Shown here piece after piece: positions 1-7,416 of a stretch of 64,000 nt of DNA. The DNA comes from Alphaproteobacteria bacterium (GTDB taxonomy: Bacteria > Pseudomonadota > Alphaproteobacteria > UBA6615). Made by a program: the position numbers and the translations under genes. The first letter of the stretch is position 1, and the number at the start of each line of letters is the position of its first letter. The notes below the pieces were generated by a model. It was not told the DNA's origin and did no database searches. It was given only the letters and a program-made list of their open reading frames with translations. The DNA is taken from assembly GCA_011087645.1 (NCBI GenBank), contig JAALLF010000005.1, positions 266,903 to 330,902 on the forward strand, given 5' to 3'.

Positions 1-213
1 ATCGCGGGTGCGGATGTCGATGCCGACGGCCAGGCCGCGACCAGCCGCCGGCCCCTGGCCGACCAAGGTCGCCATTAGACGTAGCGGCAGATTATCGACC
101 GCCTCGCTGCCCAGGTCCTCCAATACTTTGAGGGCCGCCGTCCGTCCCGCGCCCGACATGCCGGTGACCAAGATCACCCGATCCGCCAGGCTGCCTGTCG
201 CGCTGTCGTTCAT
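1..213 (-). CDS. rapZ: RNase adapter protein RapZ (5' part only)
   Basis: Only the first 71 codons lie in the window; the gene runs off the left edge. The start is the ATG at 213-211. The peptide reads [20 protein letters not shown] and continues with a Walker A type P-loop, GMSGAGRT, then the family signature [16 protein letters not shown] and [11 protein letters not shown]. RapZ is a nucleotide-binding regulator of cell-envelope precursor synthesis in enterobacteria. In alphaproteobacteria it usually sits with chvG/hprK and PTS genes. Here its upstream neighbour is an amidohydrolase ending six bases before the start, so the two are probably co-transcribed. No hprK is visible. The identification rests on the N-terminus alone. 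Confidence 0.8.
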   Translation of the reverse strand, partial: MNDSATGSLADRVILVTGMSGAGRTAALKVLEDLGSEAVDNLPLRLMATLVGQGPAAGRGLAVGIDIRTRD

Positions 214-219
214 GGCTGG

Positions 220-1233
220 TTAGCCGGCGTCCGCGGGCATTTCCATGCCCAGGATACGGCACGCGTTGCCGCCGATGATGCCGCGTTTCTCGTCGTCGCT
301 CAGCCAGTCATACCCCATGACGTTTTGCACGGGTTTCTCGTGGCCCATGTCGAAACAGTAGTCGCTGCCCAGCAATACCCGGTCGGCGCCAACCAAGTCT
401 GTCAGATACTTCATGACGAAGTTGGCGTGGCCGATCGTGTCGTAGGTAAAGCGCCGCAGATAGGTCGACGGTGCGTCCTGCAGATGCCGCGTTTCCGCGC
501 GCTTGGTCCAGGCATGGTCGATACGCCCGATCAGAATCGGGAAGGTGCCGCCGGCATGAGGCAGGTTGACCTCGAGGTTGGGATGCCTGTCGAGGATGCC
601 GCCGAAGATCAGGAAGGTCGCGGCGACCGCGGTATCCGTCGGATTTCCGATGGTGTTGATGGTGTGATAGTCGGTCAGCCGGTCGGCGCCGAGCACGTTC
701 GACGGGTGCAGGAAGATCGGCAACTTTAGTTCCGCGACCTTGTCGAAGATCGCCTCGAAGCGCGGCTCGGACAGGTTATGACCGGCCACGTTGGTGCCCA
801 TATAGACGCCGCGCGCGCCGGGCAGTTTCACTGCCCGCTCCAACTCGGCCACCGCATCGTCGGCGTTGAGCATCGGCAGGGTGATCAGGCCGACGAACCG
901 GTCCGGATGGGCGACGTGAAATTCCGCCGTGCCGTCGTTATAGGCCTGCGCCAGATCGAGGTTGAGACTGTCATCGGCGAAGTGACACATCGGGTTGGTC
1001 AGCGACAGCGCGTGGAGATTGGTCTCCTGGCGCTCCAACCCCTCAAGGCGCGCATCGATATCGAAATAGCTGGCATCGAGCGGGCCGATTCTGCGCTTGC
1101 CCTTCGGCGGGATCATCGTCACCGATCCATCGCTACCGTTCTCCACCGACCAGCCGACAACATGTCCGTGCTTTTCCAGCACCTCGACATAGCCGCGGGT
1201 AAAAAAATGAGCGTGGATATCGACCGAGTACAT
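220..1233 (-). CDS. ACMSD-like amidohydrolase/decarboxylase
   Basis: A 337-residue amidohydrolase-2 (TIM-barrel metal hydrolase) protein. It has the N-terminal metal motif DIHAHFF (residues 5-11), a mid-protein metal histidine in PIFLHPSNV, a further histidine in NLPHAGG and the C-terminal aspartate in LLGSDYCFDMG. This layout matches aminocarboxymuconate-semialdehyde decarboxylase and gamma-resorcylate-type decarboxylases, which act on aromatic or muconate acids in the cytoplasm. The substrate cannot be read from sequence. A purine-rich GGGGGAA lies before the ATG. The gene is divergent from the Gfo/Idh dehydrogenase at 1487, with a candidate GntR operator between them, and ends six bases before rapZ. 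Confidence 0.8.
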   Translation of the reverse strand: MYSVDIHAHFFTRGYVEVLEKHGHVVGWSVENGSDGSVTMIPPKGKRRIGPLDASYFDIDARLEGLERQETNLHALSLTNPMCHFADDSLNLDLAQAYNDGTAEFHVAHPDRFVGLITLPMLNADDAVAELERAVKLPGARGVYMGTNVAGHNLSEPRFEAIFDKVAELKLPIFLHPSNVLGADRLTDYHTINTIGNPTDTAVAATFLIFGGILDRHPNLEVNLPHAGGTFPILIGRIDHAWTKRAETRHLQDAPSTYLRRFTYDTIGHANFVMKYLTDLVGADRVLLGSDYCFDMGHEKPVQNVMGYDWLSDDEKRGIIGGNACRILGMEMPADAG

Positions 1234-1380
1234 AATGCAATTCCCCCCAAAAATTTGGCCCCGGTTGTCCCAAGGCGCGTGACCAGGCCGCCAAACCGGC
1301 GGCCGCGAATGATGCGTTAGCGTATCCTACCGAATTTGTCCCGTCGTCAACACTAATCGACGGCGGTAGCGTACGATTTG

Positions 1381-1409
1381 TTGCTGACTTATATAAGACT
1401 CGATACGAT
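1381..1409 (+). promoter_or_regulatory. Promoter with GntR operator in its spacer
   Basis: TTGCTG (1381-1386) and TACGAT (1404-1409) are 17 bases apart, a plausible sigma-70 promoter for the dehydrogenase at 1487. The spacer holds GACTTATATAAGAC (1386-1399), which differs at one position from the perfect palindrome found at 10724-10737. A repressor bound there would block RNA polymerase. The adjacent HutC-type GntR gene is the likely binder; that link is inference. Confidence 0.55.
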
Positions 1410-1486
1410 CCGGCCACGCGTGTAGAGCAGGCGGCATCGACAACAACTCCGTGCCATCACGGGGATCAGGGAGCAGTGGAGAGAAC

Positions 1487-2608
1487 ATGGCGGGCGAACG
1501 TAACGAAATTGGGCTGGCGATAATTGGCTGCGGCACCATCGGGCGCATCCGCGCGGAGATCGCGCGCGACTATCCTGGTGTCGGCTGGCTCGGCCTGTGC
1601 GACATCAAAGAAGATCTCGGCAAGAAACTCGCCGAAGATACCGGCGCCGATTTCTTCACCACCAATTACGAAGAGCTGGTCAAGCGGCCGGAGGTCAACG
1701 CGGTCATCATTTCGACCGACGAGAACCACCATATGATGCCGACCCTGGCGGCCGTCGAACAGGGACATAAGCTGTTCATCGAAAAGCCGCTGGCCACTGA
1801 TGTGAAGGAATCCCAGCGGGTTCTCGACGCTATCGAGGCCGCCGGCGTCGATGCGGTGATCGGCTATACGAACCGTTTCCGGCGGCGTTTTCTGGCGATT
1901 AAGGAGCGCCTCAATACTGGGCAAATCGGCCAAGTGACCGGCGTGGTCACCAGGGCGATTATGAACCGTATGGTCCCTATCGCCACCGTGCAGCGCACCA
2001 ATCAGCGCGAAAACCTGACCCCGATGGTGGTCTCCGGCACCCACGCGCTGGATATGTCCATGTGGCTGATGGAGGGCAAATCGCCGGTCTCGATCTACGC
2101 CCGCTCCAACGATCTGGCGCTGTCCCAATATGGCACCAAGGATTCAACCTTCGGTCTGTTCATGATGGATGACGGCACCATGTTCTCCATGAACATCAGC
2201 TGGGCCGCGCCGGTGGTGTGGCCGGGGGCGGTTTATGGTCTGGAAATTGGCATCATCGGCAATAAGGGGGTGATCGATATCGAAGACACCCACCGCGATC
2301 TGATTCTAGCGACGGAAGTGCCGCAGGGCGGCGGCTATGTGCCCGATGGGTTCACCCCGGAATATCAGCGCCATGTGGATTTTCTGACCTCTTATCCCGC
2401 CGGTGACATGTATGACGGCCAGTTCTGGGGGCCGATGCGCGAAGAGACCAATTCGTGGTTCCAGCGCCTCTACACTGGCATGCGAACGCCTCACGCGACG
2501 GCCGCCGAAGGACATAAGAACTTGTTGCTGACCATGGCCATGGACCTATCCTCGGCGCGTGGCGAAGAATTGAAACTACCCCTCGATCTCGACGAGTATT
2601 ACCAATAA
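1487..2608 (+). CDS. Gfo/Idh/MocA family oxidoreductase
   Basis: NAD(P)-dependent sugar or polyol dehydrogenase family protein of 373 residues. The N-terminus carries the Rossmann motif AIIGCGTIGRIRAE, and the family signature FIEKPLATDVKES supplies the EKP lysine. The second half is the alpha/beta C-terminal domain (TNRFRRRFLAIKERL, GTHALDMSMWLME). I chose the ATG at 1487, which has GGAGAG just upstream; an in-frame GTG at 1451 would add twelve unlikely residues. It is followed after 20 bases by the GntR regulator and then by a 3-hydroxyisobutyrate-dehydrogenase-like gene. A second family member lies at 9570-10628 in the same predicted regulon. The substrate is unknown. Confidence 0.85.
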   Translation: MAGERNEIGLAIIGCGTIGRIRAEIARDYPGVGWLGLCDIKEDLGKKLAEDTGADFFTTNYEELVKRPEVNAVIISTDENHHMMPTLAAVEQGHKLFIEKPLATDVKESQRVLDAIEAAGVDAVIGYTNRFRRRFLAIKERLNTGQIGQVTGVVTRAIMNRMVPIATVQRTNQRENLTPMVVSGTHALDMSMWLMEGKSPVSIYARSNDLALSQYGTKDSTFGLFMMDDGTMFSMNISWAAPVVWPGAVYGLEIGIIGNKGVIDIEDTHRDLILATEVPQGGGYVPDGFTPEYQRHVDFLTSYPAGDMYDGQFWGPMREETNSWFQRLYTGMRTPHATAAEGHKNLLLTMAMDLSSARGEELKLPLDLDEYYQ

Positions 2609-2628
2609 GCCGATAAGGCACACGCACG

Positions 2629-3384
2629 ATGGCCAAAGCCGCGAACAGAAAGATCACCGCCGGCAAGCGCGCGTCCGGCGCGGCGATCCCGCTCTATGCG
2701 CAAGTCGAAGAAATCATTCGCCAACGGCTGATCGACAATTATTGGAACCCGGGCGAGGCGCTACCCAGCGAGATGCAACTCGCCGCCGAACTCGGCGTCA
2801 GTCAGGGCACCGTACGTAAGGCGCTCAACGACATGGTGGCGGAAAACCTGCTGGTGCGCCGGCAGGGCCGGGGCACCTTCGTTTCCGAGCATACCGAACG
2901 GCGCGCCCTGTTCCTGTTCTTCAACCTTGTCGGCGAAGACGGCTCGCGCACCATGCCGGTGAGCGAAGTGAGTTCGTGTGCGCACCGCAAGGCCACGCCC
3001 GAAGAGTGCGAGCGTCTCGATCTTGCGGTGGGGGCTGAAATCATCACCGTCCAGCGGGTGCGCTCGTTGCATGGTGAACCCACCATCGTCGATCGGGTGA
3101 CGGTGTCGCGGTCGCTGTTTCCGAATTTGGGCGGCGATGTGAAATTGCCGGAAAACCTCTATCGCTTCTATCAAGGCGAATACGGCATCACTATCACCAA
3201 GGCCCAAGAGAGTGTGCGCGCCGTTTCCGCGACGCCGGAAGAAGCGGAAATGCTCAGCCTCGCGCCCGGCGCGCCTCTGTTGGAGATCGACCGCATATCC
3301 CTGTCGCTTGACGGGCGACCTGTCGAATGGCGGGTCAGCCGGTGTAACACCAATCAACACACCTATGTCGCCGAGCGTGGATAA
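2629..3384 (+). CDS. GntR family regulator, HutC subfamily (UTRA domain)
   Basis: A 251-residue transcription factor. A basic N-terminal leader is followed by a winged helix (about residues 20-90) with IPLYAQVEEIIRQRL, LPSEMQLAAELGVSQGTVRK and RRQGRGTFV, typical of GntR. The C-terminal part (about 100-245) is a UTRA ligand-binding fold, with the usual hallmark of a two-part effector domain ending in EWRVSRCNTNQHTY. HutC-type regulators normally repress and are released by a pathway metabolite. It sits 20 bases after a dehydrogenase gene and is probably autoregulated through the operator at 1386-1399. Matching palindromes before the TctC gene and before the second dehydrogenase suggest it controls the whole 10-kb block. 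Confidence 0.88.
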   Translation: MAKAANRKITAGKRASGAAIPLYAQVEEIIRQRLIDNYWNPGEALPSEMQLAAELGVSQGTVRKALNDMVAENLLVRRQGRGTFVSEHTERRALFLFFNLVGEDGSRTMPVSEVSSCAHRKATPEECERLDLAVGAEIITVQRVRSLHGEPTIVDRVTVSRSLFPNLGGDVKLPENLYRFYQGEYGITITKAQESVRAVSATPEEAEMLSLAPGAPLLEIDRISLSLDGRPVEWRVSRCNTNQHTYVAERG

Positions 3385-3455
3385 CGTCTAACGGGAACGT
3401 CGATTTCGCCGTCTGGAACCAATTAAAAAAGCTCACATGAGGGGGAGTATTCAAC

Positions 3456-4343
3456 ATGACCAAAGCACAAGCGGGCGTTGTCGGTCTGGGTAATATGGGT
3501 GGCGGGGTCGCCCGGAATCTCGTCAAGGCCGGTATCCAAACCGGCGTGTGGGATGTGTCCGACGACGCGATGGCGCCGTTCCGCGACAGTGAGAATGCCA
3601 GTCTCATGACCCCGGGCGAGATGGCCGCCCACGGTGCGACTATCCTCTACGTTGTGCCGGCGACCCCGGAAATCGAAGCGACCCTCAATGGCCAAGACGG
3701 CGTATTGGCCAAGTCCGCGCCCGGCACCGTGGTCTTCGATCTCACCACTTCGTTTCCCGATGACACCAGGCGGGTCGCGGCGGAAGCAGCCGAAGCCGGG
3801 GTCGACTATCTTGACGCGGCGATGAGCGGCGGCGCCACCGGCGCCGATGCGGGCACGCTCACCCTGATGATCGGCGGCGATAAGGCGGCATTTGAGAAAT
3901 CCAAACCGATCCTCGAGGCGGTCGCGGGCAACATCTACTATCTTGGTGACAGTGGCGCCGGCCATGCCATGAAGCTGATCCATAATATGGTGGTGCACAC
4001 GATCTTCTTAACCAATTGCGAGGCCGGCCGCATGGCCGAGGGTGCCGGCATTGCTCTGGCTGACATGGTCGAAGTGTTCAACAATTCCAACGCCCGCAGC
4101 TATTCCAGCGAATTCCGCTTCCCCAAGCATATCCTGTCGGAGAAATGGGACGCCCGCTCGCGGGTCTACAATCTCAACAAGGATCTCGGCATGGCGGTGC
4201 GCTTCGCCGAATCCATGGACATCGACGCGCGCTATGCCAAGGAAACGCTGAATTTTCTCGGCCACGCCATCGACCGCGGCATGGCGGAAAAGGATTACAG
4301 CCTGCTCTATCCCGAGTTCGACGCCATCAGGGGCGAGGAGTAG
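3456..4343 (+). CDS. 3-hydroxyisobutyrate dehydrogenase-like NAD(P)-binding protein
   Basis: A 295-residue beta-hydroxyacid dehydrogenase. It has the nucleotide-binding motif GVVGLGNMGGGVARNL at the N-terminus, the substrate-binding signature DAAMSGGATGADAGTL in the middle, and the catalytic lysine in GAGHAMKLIHNM. The C-terminal all-alpha domain follows to residue 290. The family oxidises 3-hydroxyisobutyrate, tartronate semialdehyde and similar acids. The start has GGGGGAG eight bases upstream. It lies 71 bases after the GntR gene on the same strand, so it probably belongs to the same transcription unit and the same catabolic pathway. The exact substrate is not visible. Confidence 0.85.
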   Translation: MTKAQAGVVGLGNMGGGVARNLVKAGIQTGVWDVSDDAMAPFRDSENASLMTPGEMAAHGATILYVVPATPEIEATLNGQDGVLAKSAPGTVVFDLTTSFPDDTRRVAAEAAEAGVDYLDAAMSGGATGADAGTLTLMIGGDKAAFEKSKPILEAVAGNIYYLGDSGAGHAMKLIHNMVVHTIFLTNCEAGRMAEGAGIALADMVEVFNNSNARSYSSEFRFPKHILSEKWDARSRVYNLNKDLGMAVRFAESMDIDARYAKETLNFLGHAIDRGMAEKDYSLLYPEFDAIRGEE

Positions 4344-4345
4344 AT

Positions 4346-4501
4346 CCAGACCCTCTCCCCCCGGGAGAGGGTAGTGAGCGATAGCGAACCGGGTGAGGGG
4401 ACAACTAGGCGTCTCTGATTGAACGGGTTCGATGCGTTGTGAATTCGATGGCGGTGGACTTATTTCCCCTCACCCCGACCCCTCTCCCATGGGGAGAGGG
4501 G
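4346..4501. repeat. Composite palindromic intergenic repeat, family A copy 1
   Basis: Two GC-rich hairpins face each other. The first starts with CCCTCTCCCCCCGGGAGAGG and runs into a tail ending GGGTGAGGGG; the second begins CCCCTCACCCC and ends CCCATGGGGAGAGGGG. The same two-hairpin unit, reversed as a whole, is present at 33773-33896 with an unrelated central spacer. It fills the space between convergent genes ending at 4343 and 4539. Confidence 0.75.
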
Positions 4502-4538
4502 CTTATCGCCGGCTCAATCGAGCGAACTAATTTCCGCA

Positions 4539-5459
4539 TCAACCCGGCAGAAACTCAAACAACTCGTTGCGGAAGCGGCCGACGGTGGCTTCGACGACCG
4601 GCTGCACCGCGGCGGCGAATTCCGCCCGCTCGTCCTCGGTCAAGGTGATGACCTCGTTTTGGGCGGGGTCGAATTTCTCGATCACCGCCGCCTCTTCGGC
4701 CGCCGCGAAGTCGCGTTGCGCCGCGGTTGCGGTCGCCAGCGCCGCATCGACCGCCGTGCGCACCTCCGCCGGCCAGCCGTCATAGGTCTGCTTGTGGCAC
4801 AGGACCACGGCCGGCCCGAAGAAATGGCCGCTCAGCGTGATCCAGCGATGGTGGTTGTGGACGCCCATATTATAGGTGTTGGTAATGGCGTTTTCCTGCG
4901 CGTCGACGGCGCCCGACGCCACCGACGGTACCAGATCCTTGACGTCGTAGAACACCGGCTCGAACCCCAACGCGGCGAAGGACTGCATATAGAGATCGCT
5001 TTTCAGGGTGCGGATTTTCAAGCCGGCGCAGTCATGCGGATGGCGGATCGGGCGCACGCTATTCGACAGGTGGCGGAACGCATTGTCCCACCAGGCGGCC
5101 ACGCGAAACCCGGCGACCTCGTCGATCCTGTCGCCGAGATAGTGGCACAAAGGCCCATCGAGCATGGCGTAAGCCTGCGCCCGGTCGCGAATGGCGAAGG
5201 GCAGATCGAGCAGGGCAAATTCGGGTACCCGGTCGGCCAGATAGCTTGAGGCGAAATAACAAAATGTCATCTCGCCGGTGGCGACCATGTCGAGTAGATC
5301 GACCGCGTTGTGCCCCTGGGCGGTGATGTCGGGGGTGAGCGCGAAGGCAAGATCGTCGCCCAGGGTTTGCGCTAATGTATCGCCGAAGACCGTGGCCGCC
5401 CGGTTATGGACCGAGAATGCGCCCTGATAGCCGCCGAAGCGAATGTCGATGCTGGCCAA
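4539..5459 (-). CDS. DctP-like TRAP solute-binding protein without a signal peptide
   Basis: A 306-residue protein of the DctP family of extracytoplasmic solute receptors. It shows the usual flow of the fold: DLLDMVATGEMTFCYFASSY, LDLPFAI, the conserved ligand-arginine region GLKIRTLKSDLYMQSFAALG, and ASGAVDAQENAITN. It starts straight into the mature fold (ASIDIRFGGYQG) with no hydrophobic leader, and no DctQ/DctM genes are adjacent. The TTG at 5459 is the only start; only three codons (GGG TCT AAT) separate it from the in-frame TAG that ends the upstream gene. It may be a cytoplasmic sensor or enzyme-like derivative, or a receptor that lost its export signal. Family membership is good; role unknown. 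Confidence 0.75.
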   Translation of the reverse strand: MASIDIRFGGYQGAFSVHNRAATVFGDTLAQTLGDDLAFALTPDITAQGHNAVDLLDMVATGEMTFCYFASSYLADRVPEFALLDLPFAIRDRAQAYAMLDGPLCHYLGDRIDEVAGFRVAAWWDNAFRHLSNSVRPIRHPHDCAGLKIRTLKSDLYMQSFAALGFEPVFYDVKDLVPSVASGAVDAQENAITNTYNMGVHNHHRWITLSGHFFGPAVVLCHKQTYDGWPAEVRTAVDAALATATAAQRDFAAAEEAAVIEKFDPAQNEVITLTEDERAEFAAAVQPVVEATVGRFRNELFEFLPG

Positions 5460-5468
5460 ATTAGACCC

Positions 5469-6212
5469 CTAGTCGACCGGTGGCCAAATCCGTTGACCGA
5501 CGGTCGGCGATCCGGGGGTGTGCATGGTGTAGCGCACCAGCCGGCCTGACCATTCGTCCTCGTCCAACGCTTCCGCCTCATGGCCGATTTCGAAATGCTC
5601 CAGCCGCGCCTCGAGCGAGGTAAATTCGTAGAGTACGGAATATTTCGCCCAGCCGGCGACCGACAGCATCACCCGGGCGGCAATGCAGCCGGACATTTTG
5701 GCCATGGCTGGCAGGCGGTACTGCGCGTACCAGGGGCCGACATCGAACTCGTTTTCCAGCTTCGCGGTGCGAAAGCTGCCCATCTGGATGGCAGGTCCCG
5801 GCGTGGTGCCCGCCGGCCGCAGGGCCATTTCCGGTCCGTCGACGCGCGCGAACACCGAGAAAATGCACGGCCGCACACCTTGGCGCAGATCGAGCATTTT
5901 CCGTGCTGTGCCGGTCAGCGCCGCTTGTTCGTCGACCACGCTGGGTGCGACCAAGGTCCAGGGTTCTGCGGCGCCGGCCAGCATGAGGAACTGGGTGCCG
6001 GTGCCGACGCCTTCCATGCCTTCGGATTTGGGGAAATGCTCGCGCACCCGTTTCATGTCAGCCCCACCGACAGTGTCTTGATAGTGCGCCGCCCAGGCGA
6101 TCCCGGGTTTTGACTGAATTTGGGGTAAATAGTCGCTGTGCAGCCAATCGAGATATTCGTCGCGCCCGTCCTCGGGCAAGTCGTACCACGTCGCCCAAAT
6201 TGCCTGATCCAT
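5469..6212 (-). CDS. Unknown protein with two dimeric alpha/beta-barrel (EthD-like) repeats
   Basis: A 247-residue protein with no leader. It appears to be an internal duplication: the first half opens with WYDLPEDGRDEYLDWLHSDY and the second with WYAQYRLPAMAKMSG followed by a strand-rich segment. Short repeats of this kind are typical of the ferredoxin-like dimeric alpha/beta barrel (EthD, YCII, antibiotic-biosynthesis monooxygenase). No catalytic residue can be named. The gene follows TctC on the same strand after a terminator-like hairpin, and its stop is followed in frame by the orphan DctP-like gene. Its place in the regulon suggests a role in the same catabolic pathway; function unknown. 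Confidence 0.6.
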   Translation of the reverse strand: MDQAIWATWYDLPEDGRDEYLDWLHSDYLPQIQSKPGIAWAAHYQDTVGGADMKRVREHFPKSEGMEGVGTGTQFLMLAGAAEPWTLVAPSVVDEQAALTGTARKMLDLRQGVRPCIFSVFARVDGPEMALRPAGTTPGPAIQMGSFRTAKLENEFDVGPWYAQYRLPAMAKMSGCIAARVMLSVAGWAKYSVLYEFTSLEARLEHFEIGHEAEALDEDEWSGRLVRYTMHTPGSPTVGQRIWPPVD

Positions 6213-6249
6213 TTTCTAGCTCTCCCCCCGAGATTTTTTTTGGTTTCGC

Positions 6250-6289
6250 AAAAAGATAGGCGGCAATCCCGTCGGGGACTACCGCCTAT
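6250..6289 (-). terminator. Rho-independent terminator after tctC
   Basis: Read on the minus strand, ATAGGCGG (from 6289) pairs with CCGCCTAT (to 6256). An inner GTCCC/GGGAT helix closes on a CGAC loop, and the stem is followed by C and five T residues (6250-6254). It would end most tctC transcripts before the two downstream genes. Confidence 0.7.
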
Positions 6290-6312
6290 TAGCTTAACAA
6301 ATTTTGCGGCGA

Positions 6313-7269
6313 TTAGCCCTTGGTCATACTATCGACCAATTCCTTATAGGTACCGCTTTGAACGGGCCGGAGCTTTTCATAATCCGCACCGTCCATGAGG
6401 TTGGTATCCTCACCCAGGCGCTTCATCATGCGCTTGTAGGTCTTGTCTTCTTGCATCTTGGCAAAGGCCTCACGCAGCAAGGCAAGACGGTCGGCGGGGA
6501 TGCCGCGCGGCGCCATAATGATGCGATGCATTTCGCCGAGTTCGGTGGGGAAACCAATCGACTTGAACGTTGGCGGGCTGCCGACAACCGGCTCGTCGTT
6601 CACGCACGCCAATGTGCGCACCTTGTCGCCCTGTCCGGCAATGGTTGACGGCAACTGCACGGTGAAGTCCGCGTCGCCGGCGAGTAGCGCGCGCAGCGAG
6701 GGGCCGCCACCGCGATACGGCGTCATGTTGGCGTTAACCTGGGCCCATTGCAGCAATCGCGCGCCGGGAACCATACCCGCACCCCACTGGCCGGAATGTG
6801 CGAATTCAAGCTTGCCGGGATTGGCGCGGCCGAAATCGAACAAGCCCTCGATCGTTTTGTGCGGCGAATCGGCGAGTACGATCAGGCAAAAACGTGCCGA
6901 ATTGAGCCGCGCGACGGTGACGAAATCCTTCGTCGTGTCGTAGGGCAAATCTTTGACATGCTGCTGTAGTTGATCGAAATAATTGTGGCTGAACAGCAGC
7001 GTATAACCGTCGGCTGGCGCCGTTGCCGCCGCGGCGGTACCGGTCTGGCCGCTGGCGCCCGGCATCAGCTTCACGATCATCGCCTGATCGATATATTGCG
7101 GAATGATCGACGTGAACACGCGTGAGTTCAAATCGTGAGACCCGCCCGCACCCATGGGCAGGATTAAGGTGATCGGTTTGGTGGGAAAGTCCTGTGCGGC
7201 CGCACCGCCGATGCTCACACCGAACATCAACGCAGCCGTCGATACCATCTTCATCAGGTTTATGCGCAT
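6313..7269 (-). CDS. TctC (Bug-family) periplasmic substrate-binding protein
   Basis: A 318-residue receptor of the tripartite tricarboxylate transporter. It has a classic signal peptide (MRINLMKMVSTAALMFGVSI, cleavage near GGAAAQDFP), the Bug hallmark FPTKPITLILPMGAGGSHDL, and later GASGQTGTAAAATAPADGYT. Bug proteins bind carboxylates, aromatic acids or other small acids in the periplasm. The gene lies downstream of tctB-tctA on the same strand but has its own 147-base leader. That leader contains a version of the GntR operator (7347-7360), and a terminator follows the gene. Separate control would allow the receptor to be made in excess over the permease. Confidence 0.88.
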   Translation of the reverse strand: MRINLMKMVSTAALMFGVSIGGAAAQDFPTKPITLILPMGAGGSHDLNSRVFTSIIPQYIDQAMIVKLMPGASGQTGTAAAATAPADGYTLLFSHNYFDQLQQHVKDLPYDTTKDFVTVARLNSARFCLIVLADSPHKTIEGLFDFGRANPGKLEFAHSGQWGAGMVPGARLLQWAQVNANMTPYRGGGPSLRALLAGDADFTVQLPSTIAGQGDKVRTLACVNDEPVVGSPPTFKSIGFPTELGEMHRIIMAPRGIPADRLALLREAFAKMQEDKTYKRMMKRLGEDTNLMDGADYEKLRPVQSGTYKELVDSMTKG

Positions 7270-7346
7270 GGATTCCTCCCGTTAAGTTGCGCTTCAAATC
7301 AATAGTCGACCGCTGGATTCTTATCGTCAGTGCCGATCAACCCTTA

Positions 7347-7360
7347 CTCTTCTATAAGAC
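7347..7360 (-). promoter_or_regulatory. Candidate GntR operator upstream of tctC
   Basis: CTCTTCTATAAGAC matches the 14-bp palindrome at 10724-10737 in twelve positions. A further ACTTATAC-like half site follows directly. It lies about 80 bases before the tctC start. It is the weakest of the three sites, and no convincing -10 box was found next to it. Confidence 0.4.
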
Positions 7361-7416
7361 TTATACAACGACACCACTGCACCGTGCGATTGTCAAGGAA
7401 CGAGGGTGTGGCCGCC

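Noticed and set aside
8..223. 71-codon plus-strand frame at the left edge
   Set aside because: The opposite strand encodes the RapZ N-terminus with a clear P-loop and DNLPL signature, so the plus frame is its shadow.
1133..1548. Minus-strand frames of 73-94 codons upstream of the amidohydrolase
   Set aside because: They overlap the true amidohydrolase start and the promoter/operator region and have no family features.
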